From: Amycolatopsis sp. NBC_00345
Lineage (GTDB): Bacteria > Actinomycetota > Actinomycetes > Mycobacteriales > Pseudonocardiaceae
DNA: 64,000 nt
Assembly (NCBI RefSeq): GCF_036116635.1
Contig: NZ_CP107995.1
Location: forward strand, 1,984,001-2,048,000
Direction: 5' to 3'
Below are positions 1 to 8,724 of this stretch, one piece after another (the first letter of the stretch is position 1; every line of letters starts with the position of its first letter). The position numbers and the translations under genes are program-made. The notes below the pieces were generated by a model. That model saw only the letters and a program-made list of their open reading frames with translations. It searched no databases and had not been told where the DNA came from.

Positions 1-1011
1 CGGGACGATGTGCCGCTCAACCACCCCGAGCTGGTCGACCGGTTCCGCGACTTCCTCGGCCAGACCGCGCAGCTGGTCGCGGAACTCGGCTCCAAGGTGC
101 TGATCGGCATCGACGAGCTGGACCGGATCAGCGACGGCGAAGGGGCGCAACGCTTCCTGAACGAGCTGAAGGCGGTCTTCAACGTGCCCAACTGCTATTT
201 CCTGGTGTCGGTTTCGGAGGACGCGCTCGCGGAGTTCGAACTCGCGGCGATGGGGATGCGGACGGTGCTCGACAGCGCCTTCGACACGATCGTGCGGGTC
301 GACTACTTTTCCTTCGAGCAGGCCAGATCGCTGCTCAACCGGCGGATCCGGGACCTGCCCGAGCAGTTCGCCGCGCTGGCGTACGTCTTCTCCGGCGGGC
401 TCGCCCGGGAGCTGGCCCGGACGGCGGAGACGATCGCGGGCGACTGCGAGTCCGAGCAGCAGCTGGCCGCCGTCACCCGGCACCTCGTGCAGCGCCAGCT
501 CGATCGCACCACCCGCGCCGCGATGGACCGGGTCAGCCGGTCGCCCGACCGCCGCGCCGGCGCCGCCCTCATCCCGTTGCTCGACGAGCGCCCGGTCGGT
601 GAGCTGACCAGCCGGATCCTGCGGGCCTACGCCGCGAAGGTGGCCGACGCCGGGCCCGACCGGGCGGACCCCGAGGTGCTCGCCGGGGTGCGGCTCGACG
701 TCGTCGCGATGGTGGAGTACCTCGCCGTGGTCCAGGACATCTTCGACGGGCGGCTGATCGAGGACCGGATGGCCGCCGGGCTGGAACGGGGCCTCGGCGC
801 GTTCGAGAACCTCGCCCGGGTCCGCCGCTATCTCGGGGCGAACTCCTCCGGCGCGCGGGAGCTGCTGCGCGGGTTCTGCGGGGCCTGGGGCATCGCCGGA
901 GCCGCGCCGGCGCCGCCGTCGCGAATCTGCGTGTTGCCGCCGCGGCGGAACGGCGACGCGCGCGGTTCGGCGCGCCTGGGACTGCACCACACGAACGGGA
1001 CCCGCCCGTAG
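1..1011 (+). CDS. P-loop NTPase (KAP/AAA-like), C-terminal part
   Basis: The frame is open from the window edge, so the gene very likely begins upstream; GTG at 10 is only the first in-window start. Near residue 30 the text VLIGIDELDRI is a Walker B strand (hydrophobic run, then D-E), followed by a sensor-like strand (CYFLVSVSED). This fits the second half of a KAP or STAND-type ATPase core, with a helical region and a low-complexity Pro/Arg-rich tail after it. The Walker A loop must lie outside the window. It ends 6 bp from the convergent permease gene. The partner and cellular role cannot be told from this part. Confidence 0.6.
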   Translation, partial: RDDVPLNHPELVDRFRDFLGQTAQLVAELGSKVLIGIDELDRISDGEGAQRFLNELKAVFNVPNCYFLVSVSEDALAEFELAAMGMRTVLDSAFDTIVRVDYFSFEQARSLLNRRIRDLPEQFAALAYVFSGGLARELARTAETIAGDCESEQQLAAVTRHLVQRQLDRTTRAAMDRVSRSPDRRAGAALIPLLDERPVGELTSRILRAYAAKVADAGPDRADPEVLAGVRLDVVAMVEYLAVVQDIFDGRLIEDRMAAGLERGLGAFENLARVRRYLGANSSGARELLRGFCGAWGIAGAAPAPPSRICVLPPRRNGDARGSARLGLHHTNGTRP

Positions 1012-1017
1012 CCGGGG

Positions 1018-2664
1018 TCAGACCACCATCCAGGACAGGACCGAGGTCTGGAGCCAGGCGAGGAGGCAGAACAGCACGAGCAGGCCGAGGCTCCAGCCGA
1101 TCACCTTGCGCAGGATGTCACCCTCCTTTCCGGACAGCCCGACGGCGCCGGCGGCGATCGCCAGGTTCTGCATGGCGTCCGCCTTCCCCTGGACGCCACC
1201 GGTGCTGTTGCTGGCGGCCATGAGCAGCGGCGAGATGCCGATCCGGTGCGCGGCCGCCGTCTGCATGGCGCCGAACAGGGCGTTGGACGACGTGTCGGAG
1301 CCGGTGAGGGCGACGCCGAACCAGCCGAGGAAGCCGGACAGCAGGGCGAAGGCGCTGCCGATCCCGGCCAGCCAGGTGCCCAGGGAGACGGCCATGCCGG
1401 AGAGGCTCATGACGTAGGACAGCGCCAGCACGCAGGCGATGGTGAGGACGGCCCACCGGATCTGGTGGAACGCCTGGCCGAAGCAGCGCACGGCCCGGGG
1501 CAGGGGCACGCGCAGAATGAGCGCGGTGAGCATCCCGGTCAGCAGGAGCATGGTGCCCGCGGCGCCCAGCCACCCCAGGTCGTAGGTCGCCGCGCTCACC
1601 GGCTGCCCGGACGCGGTGCCGACGTGCAGACCGGGCCAGGGGAAGGAGACCGCCTGTCCCTGGACGAAACGCTGGACCGGGCCGTGGACGGAGACCAGTC
1701 CGAAAAGGACGGTGAGCAGCGCGTAGGGGGAGAACGCCTTGAGGACGTCACGCCGGGAATCCGGGGGAGGCGCCGCCTCGGGTTCGCTGGTGCTGCTTCC
1801 GGTCGTGGCGGTTCCCCCGTCGTAGGCCATCGCCGGTGACGTCCGTTCGGAGACGGCCGGGGACCAGAATCGCAGCAGTACCACCACGGCGGCGGTCGAC
1901 ACCACCGCCCCGACGAGATCGGTGAGCTGGTAGGCGAAGAAGTTGGAGCAGAGGTACTGGCCCACACCGAAACCCAGCCCGGCGGCCAGCGCGGCGGGCC
2001 AGACCTCGCGCAGGCCGCGGCGCCCGTCGAGGATCAGCAGCAGGACTAGCGGGACCAGGGCGGCGATGATGGCGGACTGGCGGCCGACCATCATGCCGAG
2101 TTCGTGTTCGGGCAATGACGTCGCCTTGGCGAGTGCCTGGATGGGGTTGCCCACCGAGCCGAAGGCCGCGGGCGCGGTGTTGGCGAATGTGGCGACCACC
2201 GCCGCCTTGAGCGGTTTCAATCCCAGGGTGAGCAGGATGAGCGAGGTGATCGCGATGGGGGTGCCGAATCCGGACAGCGATTCGAGCATCGCGCCGAAAC
2301 AGTAGGCGATGAGGATGGCCTGGATCCGTTTGTCCCCGGACAGCGACGTGAAAGTGCGCCCGATGATGTCGAAATGCCCGCTGGCGCGCTGGAGTTTGTT
2401 GATCCACACCGCGTTGAGCACGATCCAGACGATGGGGAACAGCCCGAAAGCCGCGCCCTCCAAGGCACTGTCCGCGGCCTGTCCCGCCGGCATGTGGTAG
2501 ACGGTGACCGCGATGAGGAGCGCGGCGGCGAGGCCGATGAGCGCCGCCCAATGCGATTTCACCCGCAGGACACCGAGAAGGACGAGCAGGACAATGAGGG
2601 GGAGCGCGGCGACGAGCGCGGTGAGCGCGGGATTTCCCAGTGGGTCCGGTATTTGACGGTACAC
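1018..2664 (-). CDS. L-lactate/glycolate permease family transporter
   Basis: A 548-residue integral membrane protein of the LctP/GlcA family, importing lactate, glycolate or a related 2-hydroxyacid with protons. Conserved text includes GFGTPIAIT, GSDTSSNALFG and NSTGGVQGKADAMQN, and there are about 12-14 hydrophobic segments. I chose GTG at 2664 (VYRQIPDPLGN) because family members begin just before the first membrane helix; a longer reading from 2784 adds an unlikely basic leader. It lies next to an IclR regulator and near a 2-hydroxyacid dehydrogenase and a glyoxylate-type aminotransferase, which fits a hydroxyacid substrate. Family length is normal. Lactate versus glycolate cannot be decided. 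Confidence 0.88.
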   Translation of the reverse strand: MYRQIPDPLGNPALTALVAALPLIVLLVLLGVLRVKSHWAALIGLAAALLIAVTVYHMPAGQAADSALEGAAFGLFPIVWIVLNAVWINKLQRASGHFDIIGRTFTSLSGDKRIQAILIAYCFGAMLESLSGFGTPIAITSLILLTLGLKPLKAAVVATFANTAPAAFGSVGNPIQALAKATSLPEHELGMMVGRQSAIIAALVPLVLLLILDGRRGLREVWPAALAAGLGFGVGQYLCSNFFAYQLTDLVGAVVSTAAVVVLLRFWSPAVSERTSPAMAYDGGTATTGSSTSEPEAAPPPDSRRDVLKAFSPYALLTVLFGLVSVHGPVQRFVQGQAVSFPWPGLHVGTASGQPVSAATYDLGWLGAAGTMLLLTGMLTALILRVPLPRAVRCFGQAFHQIRWAVLTIACVLALSYVMSLSGMAVSLGTWLAGIGSAFALLSGFLGWFGVALTGSDTSSNALFGAMQTAAAHRIGISPLLMAASNSTGGVQGKADAMQNLAIAAGAVGLSGKEGDILRKVIGWSLGLLVLFCLLAWLQTSVLSWMVV

Positions 2665-2742
2665 GGATGAGTCTCGCTTTCTCGGTCGACGATGACCGTG
2701 GGCAAGAACGCTCGATCCTCGAGAGGATGAGCGGCTCCAGAT

Positions 2743-2772
2743 TTCCGTGATATGGAATTCCGTGATGTGGAA
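2743..2772. promoter_or_regulatory. Tandem 15-bp repeat, candidate IclR operator
   Basis: Two head-to-tail 15-mers, TTCCGTGATATGGAA (2743-2757) and TTCCGTGATGTGGAA (2758-2772), differ at one base. Each has TTCC/GGAA ends as an inverted repeat, and the junction forms GGAATTCC. The pair lies about 80-110 bp upstream of the permease start and just beyond the end of the IclR gene. IclR proteins often bind GGAA/TTCC-type palindromes, so this is the likely control site of the permease. The assignment is inference. Confidence 0.5.
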
Positions 2773-2820
2773 GAGTATTTCCACTGACCGGTCAAATATG
2801 GGCGCGTTTCGGGCCTGTCG

Positions 2821-3567
2821 TCAAGAGGCAATCAGGGTGGCGCTGACCTGTGCCGCGGTGGCGCGCACCAGAACGCCGTACTCGGCGGCGAGTTCGTCGG
2901 TCATCCGGCTCGTCGGCATGTTGACGCTGATGCTCGCGACGGGCAGTCCGGCGTCGCCGATCACGGCCGCCGCGACGGCGGAGACGTCGGACCGCCACTC
3001 GCCACTGTTGGCCGCGTAACCACGGGTCCTGGTGGTGTCCAATTCGGCGCGCAGCCGGTCCGGGTCGTCGATGGTCGTGCCGGTGAACCGCGGCAGGCCT
3101 GTGGCGATGTACTCCTCGATCGCGGATTCGGGGCTGGCGGCGAGCACGGCTTTGCCGTTGGCCGAAGCGTGAAGCGGCAGATTCATCCCGAGCTGCATGA
3201 AGATCCGGACCGGTTTGGACGTTTCGAGCCGCTCGATCAAGACCATGTGGTCGAGGTTTTCGGGCACCGTCAGGTGAATCGTCTCGTCGGTGCGGCGGCG
3301 GAGTTCTTCCATGGCCGGCACGGCGACGTCGCGCAGGCTCAGCTCGCCGCTGGCGTGCCGGCCCACGTGCAGGGCTTTGGTCGTGACGACCCAGTTCGTG
3401 GACCCGCCGCCGACCTGCCGGATCCAGCCGGCGGTCTGCAGGGTGATCAGCGCGCGCTGGGCCGAACTCTTGGGAATGTCCAGTGCCCGCGCCAGATGCG
3501 CGACGCCGATCGGCTGACGGGCTGCGACCTCCTCAAGCACGCGCAGCGCATTCAGGACGCTCTGCAT
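2821..3567 (-). CDS. IclR family transcriptional regulator
   Basis: A 248-residue regulator. An N-terminal winged helix-turn-helix (about residues 5-65, with IGVAHLARALDIPKSSAQRALITL) is followed by the IclR effector-binding domain (HLTVPENLDHMVLIERLE, LPLHASANGKAVLA, GYAANSGEWRSDVSAVAAAV). The start at 3567 has GAGAGGGAG just upstream; the longer upstream reading is low-complexity Arg/Gly and was rejected. It is transcribed away from the aminotransferase/dehydrogenase genes across a 95-bp promoter gap and points toward the permease. It probably senses the hydroxyacid or its product and controls both sides. Confidence 0.9.
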   Translation of the reverse strand: MQSVLNALRVLEEVAARQPIGVAHLARALDIPKSSAQRALITLQTAGWIRQVGGGSTNWVVTTKALHVGRHASGELSLRDVAVPAMEELRRRTDETIHLTVPENLDHMVLIERLETSKPVRIFMQLGMNLPLHASANGKAVLAASPESAIEEYIATGLPRFTGTTIDDPDRLRAELDTTRTRGYAANSGEWRSDVSAVAAAVIGDAGLPVASISVNMPTSRMTDELAAEYGVLVRATAAQVSATLIAS

Positions 3568-3662
3568 CCGTTGACTCCCTCTCCGGCCGGGGGTTATGGT
3601 CCGCTGTGTCGTCACACGGTACACGTGCCATGATACGGCACAACTGGAGGAATTCGAACCCC

Positions 3663-4829
3663 ATGACCACTCACGCCGGTCGTCACTTCCTGCAGATCCC
3701 CGGACCGACCAACGTCCCCGACCGAGTGCTGCGCGCGATGTCGGCGCCGACGATCGACCACCGCGGGCCCGAGTTCTCGGCCCTCGCGCGCCACGTCCTC
3801 GATGCGGTGCGGCCCGTGTTCGGGACAACCGGGCCGGTCGTGATCTACCCCGCGTCCGGCACCGGCGCGTGGGAAGCGGCCCTGGTGAACACCCTGGGCC
3901 CGGGCGATCGAGTGCTGTGCTTCGAGACCGGCCATTTCGCCACCCTGTGGCAGGAAATGGCCCGTGGACTCGGCTTCACCGTCGACTTCGTGCCCGGCGA
4001 CTGGCGGCACGGGGTTGATCCCACGGCGGTCGAGGAGCAGCTGGCCGCCGATACCGCCCATTCGATCAAGGCCGTCTGCGTCGTCCACAACGAGACATCG
4101 ACGGGCGTCACCAGCCGCATCGCCGAGATCCGGCGGGCGATCGACGCGGCCGGTCACCCGGCACTCCTGCTGGTCGACACGATCTCCTCGCTCGGCTCCA
4201 TCGACTACCGCCATGACGAGTGGGGAGTCGACGTGACGGTGGCCGGATCCCAGAAAGGGCTGATGCTGCCGCCGGGACTGAGCTTCAACGCCGTCAGCGC
4301 GAAGGCACTCGAGGCGTCACGGGCGACGTCCCACGCCAAGTCGTTCTGGGCTTGGGGACCGATGATCGAGGCCAACCAGCGCGGGTTCTTCCCGTACACC
4401 CCGGCCACGAACCTGCTCTACGGGCTCGCCGAGGCGTTGGACATGCTGCAGGAAGAAGGCCTCCCACAGGTATTCGCCCGTCATGCCCGCCACGCGCGGG
4501 CGACCCGGGCCGCCGTGCGGGCCTGGGGCCTGGAAGTGCTGTGCGCCGACGAACGGGAGCACTCCGGCTCGCTCACGGCGGTGCTGATGCCGGAGGGGCA
4601 CGATGCCGACCGGGTCCGCGCGATCATCCTGGACCGGTTCGACATGTCCTTGGGTGCCGGGCTGGGAAAGCTCGCCGGCCGGATCTTCCGGATCGGGCAC
4701 CTCGGCCACTTCAACGACCTGGCGCTGGCCGGAACCCTGGCGGGCGTGCAGATGGGGCTCGAACTGGCCGGCGTGCCCGTGAACCCGGCCGGGCTCAACG
4801 CCGCATTGGACGTGCTGCGGCCCGCGTGA
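3663..4829 (+). CDS. Class V aminotransferase, serine/alanine-glyoxylate type
   Basis: A 388-residue PLP enzyme of the serine-glyoxylate / alanine-glyoxylate / ureidoglycine-glyoxylate aminotransferase group. The N-terminus LQIPGPTNVPDRVLRAM and the motif DHRGPEF are typical. The PLP lysine is K198 in VAGSQKGLMLPPG, and the C-terminus carries FRIGHLGHFNDLALAGTL. ATG at 3663 follows GGAGG; an in-frame upstream extension overlaps the divergent regulator and was rejected. Next to a FAD-linked 2-hydroxyacid dehydrogenase, the simplest role is amination of glyoxylate (from glycolate) to glycine. The amino donor is not visible. Confidence 0.85.
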   Translation: MTTHAGRHFLQIPGPTNVPDRVLRAMSAPTIDHRGPEFSALARHVLDAVRPVFGTTGPVVIYPASGTGAWEAALVNTLGPGDRVLCFETGHFATLWQEMARGLGFTVDFVPGDWRHGVDPTAVEEQLAADTAHSIKAVCVVHNETSTGVTSRIAEIRRAIDAAGHPALLLVDTISSLGSIDYRHDEWGVDVTVAGSQKGLMLPPGLSFNAVSAKALEASRATSHAKSFWAWGPMIEANQRGFFPYTPATNLLYGLAEALDMLQEEGLPQVFARHARHARATRAAVRAWGLEVLCADEREHSGSLTAVLMPEGHDADRVRAIILDRFDMSLGAGLGKLAGRIFRIGHLGHFNDLALAGTLAGVQMGLELAGVPVNPAGLNAALDVLRPA

Positions 4830-4881
4830 TCCGCACCGTCCATTCCTGCACGCCTTCCGCTCGCGGTAAGGAGAACCGACA

Positions 4882-7821
4882 ATGAGCGTGGATACCCAGC
4901 ACCAGCCCGGAGAGGGCCTCGCGCACCCGGATCTGGAGCGCCGCCTGCGGCGTGACCTCGAGGGTGAAGTCGCTTTCGACGACTACTCGCGGCACCTGTT
5001 TTCCCGTGATGCCAGCATGTACTCCATCACTCCCGTCGGGGTGGTCTTCCCCCGGCACGCCGAAGACGTGGCTGCCGCGGTGCAGGCCGCCGCCGAGCAC
5101 GGGGTGTCGCTGGTCCCGCGCGGCGCGGCGACGAGCCTCGCCGGGCAGACGGTGGGACCGGGGCTGGTCATGGATCTGTCGCGGCACCTGAACCGCATCG
5201 TCGACATCGATTCCGACGGGCGGACGGCGCTGGTCGAAGCCGGCGTCGTCCAGGATCAGCTGAACCGGGCCGCGGCACCGTCGAGCCTGATGTTCGGCCC
5301 CGACACCTCGACGAGCAACCGCGCCACGATCGGCGGGATGATCGGGAACAATTCGGCGGGCAGCGGATCGATCCGTTACGGCATGACGATCGATCACGTC
5401 CGGGAGCTCGACGTGGTGCTGGCCGACGGCGGGCAGGCCCGCCTGGCGCCGTGGGACGAGGCCGAATGGGCGCGTCGCGCGGCCCTGCCCACCTTGGAAG
5501 GCGAGATCTACCGGGGGCTCCCGGACCTCGTCCGCGCGAACTCCGCCGCCATCGCCGAGGGGTTCCCGCGGTTCTGGCGCCGGGCCGGCGGCTATCGGCT
5601 GGACCGCGTCGCCGGGCAGGAACGGCCCAACCTGGCCAAGTTCGTCGTCGGCTCCGAAGGCACCCTCGTGGTGGCCACCCGCGCGCTGGTCGACCTCGTC
5701 CCCAAACCCCGCCGGACGGTGATCGCCGTCGGGCATTTCACCTCGACCGCCACCGCGATCGCGGCCACCGGGGACGCGATGGCGTGTGACCCGGCGGCGG
5801 TCGAGCTGATGGACCGGACCATCCTGGACCTCTCCCGCCAGAAGATCGAGTACGCCTCGCTCGGCCGGATTCTCTCCGGGGACCCGGGAGCCCTGTTGTT
5901 CGTGACCTTCTCCGGCGACGACGAGGCGGCGCTGCTCGCCCAGCTGGACCAGCTCACGACGTTGTGGGCGGACCACGGCCACGGCTACCACACGCTCCGG
6001 GCCGTCACCCCGGACCAGCAAGGCGCGCTGATGAAGGTGCGCAAATCGAGCTTGGGCCTGCTGATGGCCGCGAGCGAGGGCACCCGGCGCCCGCTGGCGT
6101 TCGTCGAGGACACCGCCGTGGATCCCGTGCACCTGCCCGAATACACGCGGCGTTTCCAGGAAGTGCTGGACCGCCACGGACTCACCGCCGGCTTCTACGG
6201 CCACTGCTCGGTCGGCTGCCTGCACATCCGGCCGTTTGTGGACCTCGGCGACCCGGCGCAGGTCACGACGATGCGGGTGGTGGCCGAGGAGATCAAGGAC
6301 CTGGTCCGGGAGTACGGCGGGGCCAACTCCAGCGAGCACGGCGACGGGCTGGCCCGCAGCGAGTTCAACCGGGAACTGTTCGGAGACGGGCTGTACGAGG
6401 CCATGCGGCAGGTCAAGCACCTCTTCGACCCCGGCAACCGGCTGAACCCCGGCAAGATCGTGGACGCCCGGCCGATGACCGAAAACCTGAGGGACGCGGC
6501 GCTGCCGCCCGCCCCGCCGTTTCGCACGCGGCTGGACTTCGAGGTCGTCGGCGGCATGCGCGGCGCCGCGGACCGGTGCATGAACATCGGGGTCTGCCGC
6601 AAGACCGACACCGGGGCCATGTGCCCGTCCTACATGGCGACACGGCAGGAGGAGGATTCGACCCGCGGGCGCGCCAACGCCCTGGTCAAGGCGCTGTCGG
6701 AACCGGACCCCGGGGCGGCGCTCGGTGACGAGCGGTTGCACGAGGTGCTGGACCTGTGCCTGATGTGCAAGGCGTGCAAGAGCGAATGCCCGCTGGGCGT
6801 GGACATCGCCACCCTCAAGAGCGAAACGCTCTCGCACTACAACGACGCCCACGGGGTGCCGCTGCGATCCAGGATCTTCGGCTCCATCGGGTTCCTCAAC
6901 AAACTGGGCTCGGCGACGGCGCCGCTGTCCAACCTGCCAGGACGGCTGAAACCGTTGCGCCGCTTGGCGGACCGCCTGCTGGGCATCGCGCCGGCCCGGC
7001 CGTTGCCGCAGTTCGAACGACGTAACCTCCGCCGATGGTTCCGCCGCCGCGCCGCCGCGCCGGCGTCGACTCCCTTGGGACAGCTGACCTTCCTCGCGGA
7101 CTGCTTCACGACCTACACCGAGCCGGGCATCGGCCAGGCCGCGATCGAACTGCTCGAACAGGCGGGCTGGCAGGTCCGCCTGAGCGGGGACGGCTGTTGC
7201 GGCCGGTCCGCCCTGTCCAAAGGCTTGGTGGACAAGGCGAAGTCGAGTGCCCGCGAGCTGGCGCACGCCCTCACCGCCACCACGGAGCCGGATTCGCCGA
7301 TCGTCGGCTGTGAACCGTCCTGCCTGATGACGTTGCGCGACGAACACCGGGCGCTGCTCCCGGATGATCCGAAGGTGACCGACATTTCCGGACGGGTGCG
7401 TCAGGTCGAAGAGCTACTGGCCACAGCGATCAAAGAGGGACGGTTGCCGCTGCGCGAGGACTCGTGGCTGGCGGGCCGCAGGCTGCTGTACCACGGGCAT
7501 TGCCACCAGAAGGCCGAAGTCGGCACCGCCGCGACCGTGGGCCTGCTCAAGCTCATCCCCGGCGTCGAGGTGGAGGAAGTCGACGCCGGCTGCTGCGGAA
7601 TGGCGGGCTCGTTCGGTTTCGAGTCCGAGCACTACGAGGTGTCCATGACCGTGGGCAGCGACCGGCTCTTCCCCGCCGTCGCCGCGGAACCCGATTCGAC
7701 CGTCGTCGTCGCGTCCGGTGTCTCGTGCCGGCAGCAGATCTTCCACGGCGCCGAGCGTGACGCGTGGCATCCCGTGCAGCTGATCCGGGAGGCGATGGCC
7801 CGGCCGGAACCGCGGCAGTAG
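4882..7821 (+). CDS. Fused FAD-binding and 4Fe-4S 2-hydroxyacid dehydrogenase
   Basis: A 979-residue GlcD-plus-GlcF-like fusion, also resembling D-lactate dehydrogenases of the Dld/YdiJ type. A FAD-binding PCMH domain (about 40-270, PRGAATSLAGQTVG, GGMIGNNSAGSGSIRYG) is followed by the FAD-oxidase C-terminal domain (to about 540). Then come two 4Fe-4S sites, the second being C626, C629, C632, C636 (CLMCKACKSECP). Two CCG domains close the chain (DGCCGRSALSKG; DAGCCGMAGSFGFE). It oxidises a 2-hydroxyacid to a 2-oxoacid and passes electrons through Fe-S centres to the respiratory chain at the membrane face. AAGGAG precedes ATG at 4882. The substrate (glycolate, D-lactate or other) is inferred only from neighbours. 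Confidence 0.9.
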   Translation: MSVDTQHQPGEGLAHPDLERRLRRDLEGEVAFDDYSRHLFSRDASMYSITPVGVVFPRHAEDVAAAVQAAAEHGVSLVPRGAATSLAGQTVGPGLVMDLSRHLNRIVDIDSDGRTALVEAGVVQDQLNRAAAPSSLMFGPDTSTSNRATIGGMIGNNSAGSGSIRYGMTIDHVRELDVVLADGGQARLAPWDEAEWARRAALPTLEGEIYRGLPDLVRANSAAIAEGFPRFWRRAGGYRLDRVAGQERPNLAKFVVGSEGTLVVATRALVDLVPKPRRTVIAVGHFTSTATAIAATGDAMACDPAAVELMDRTILDLSRQKIEYASLGRILSGDPGALLFVTFSGDDEAALLAQLDQLTTLWADHGHGYHTLRAVTPDQQGALMKVRKSSLGLLMAASEGTRRPLAFVEDTAVDPVHLPEYTRRFQEVLDRHGLTAGFYGHCSVGCLHIRPFVDLGDPAQVTTMRVVAEEIKDLVREYGGANSSEHGDGLARSEFNRELFGDGLYEAMRQVKHLFDPGNRLNPGKIVDARPMTENLRDAALPPAPPFRTRLDFEVVGGMRGAADRCMNIGVCRKTDTGAMCPSYMATRQEEDSTRGRANALVKALSEPDPGAALGDERLHEVLDLCLMCKACKSECPLGVDIATLKSETLSHYNDAHGVPLRSRIFGSIGFLNKLGSATAPLSNLPGRLKPLRRLADRLLGIAPARPLPQFERRNLRRWFRRRAAAPASTPLGQLTFLADCFTTYTEPGIGQAAIELLEQAGWQVRLSGDGCCGRSALSKGLVDKAKSSARELAHALTATTEPDSPIVGCEPSCLMTLRDEHRALLPDDPKVTDISGRVRQVEELLATAIKEGRLPLREDSWLAGRRLLYHGHCHQKAEVGTAATVGLLKLIPGVEVEEVDAGCCGMAGSFGFESEHYEVSMTVGSDRLFPAVAAEPDSTVVVASGVSCRQQIFHGAERDAWHPVQLIREAMARPEPRQ

Positions 7822-7837
7822 CGACGGCGGGGGAGTC

Positions 7838-8608
7838 GTGCGCATCGTCAGGTACCAGTGGGGACAGCACACGGCGGCCGGCGCGGTGGTCGGTGAGTAC
7901 GTCCACGAACTGGCCGCCGGGCCGGACCGTCGGCCGGGGCGGCGGATCGCGCCGCTCGACGAGGTGAGCCTGCTCGCGCCGTGTGAGCCGCGGACGATCG
8001 TCTGCGCGGGCAGCAACTACGGCAGTCAGGTCCGGGAGAAGGACCGGCCCTGGCCGAGCCGGCCGGCCCTGTTCCTCAAGGCGCCGAACGCCGTGGTCGG
8101 CCCAAGGGCGGCGATCGTGCGCCCGGCGGAGGTGACGCGGCTGGAGTACGAGGGCGAGCTCGCGGTCGTCATCGGCCGCACGGCGCGTAACGTCCCCGAG
8201 CCGTCCTATGGCGATTACGTGCTGGGCTACACCTGTGTCAACGATGTGACCGCGGCCGAGTGGCGTGCTGACGGGCAATGGGCGCGGGCCAAGAGCGCGG
8301 ACACCTTCTGCCCGCTCGGCCCGTGGATCGAAACCGAGATCCCCGACCCCGGGGCGCTCCGGTTGCGTACTCAGGTCAACGGCGTGACAGTCCAGGACGC
8401 CTCGACGAGCGAGATGATCTTCGGCGTCGGCGCCCTCGTCGCCTACGTCACCCAGTGGTTCACGCTGCGCCCGGGCGACGTGCTCCTCACCGGCAGCCCG
8501 TCCGGCGTCGGCCCCCTGAACCCGGGAGACGAGGTCGGCGTCGAGATCAGCGGGGTGGGAACGTTGTCAAACCCGGTAATCCAAGGGGGATCGGGCGCTG
8601 TCGGCTGA
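7838..8608 (+). CDS. Fumarylacetoacetate hydrolase family protein
   Basis: A 256-residue FAH-fold enzyme. The N-terminal small domain holds CAGSNYGSQ; the catalytic domain has the metal-ligand signature YEGELAVVIG (second Glu of the E-x-E pair), YVLGYTCVNDVTAAEW and KSADTFCPLGPWI, and closes with TGSPSGVGPLNPGDEV. Such enzymes hydrolyse or decarboxylate 2,4-dioxo acids or hydrate oxopentenoates using Mg2+. The GTG start at 7838 has GGGGGAG upstream and sits 16 bp after the dehydrogenase stop, so it is probably the third gene of the same operon. It may clear a 2-oxoacid side product; the substrate is unknown. Confidence 0.85.
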   Translation: MRIVRYQWGQHTAAGAVVGEYVHELAAGPDRRPGRRIAPLDEVSLLAPCEPRTIVCAGSNYGSQVREKDRPWPSRPALFLKAPNAVVGPRAAIVRPAEVTRLEYEGELAVVIGRTARNVPEPSYGDYVLGYTCVNDVTAAEWRADGQWARAKSADTFCPLGPWIETEIPDPGALRLRTQVNGVTVQDASTSEMIFGVGALVAYVTQWFTLRPGDVLLTGSPSGVGPLNPGDEVGVEISGVGTLSNPVIQGGSGAVG

Positions 8609-8653
8609 TCGGGTGGCATTTCCCCACCGGCTTCAGGCCTACCGGGTCAGTCG

Positions 8654-8678
8654 TTGACAACCTGAGTCCGGCGACTCA
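8654..8678 (+). promoter_or_regulatory. Candidate promoter -35 with overlapping palindrome
   Basis: TTGACA (8654-8659) is followed at once by TGAGTC-CGGC-GACTCA (8663-8678), a perfect 6-bp inverted repeat, about 50 bp before the GH116 gene. A palindrome in the spacer of a promoter is a typical repressor position. No clear -10 hexamer was found, so promoter function is moderate inference. The half site TGAG(A/T) is reminiscent of the 15-19 kb operator, but the spacing differs. Confidence 0.4.
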
Positions 8679-8724
8679 AGCTTCGGAAGAAGTCGCATGA
8701 GAAATGGATTTCTCAGGAGGCGCA

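Noticed and set aside
999..1019. GACCC/GGGTC inverted repeat between the first two convergent genes
   Set aside because: Only a 5-bp stem with an 11-nt loop; too weak to call a terminator.
4795..7347. 850-codon open frame on the minus strand
   Set aside because: It lies wholly opposite the FAD/Fe-S dehydrogenase, is low-complexity Arg/Gly/Val-rich, and has no recognisable motif; a GC-bias shadow.
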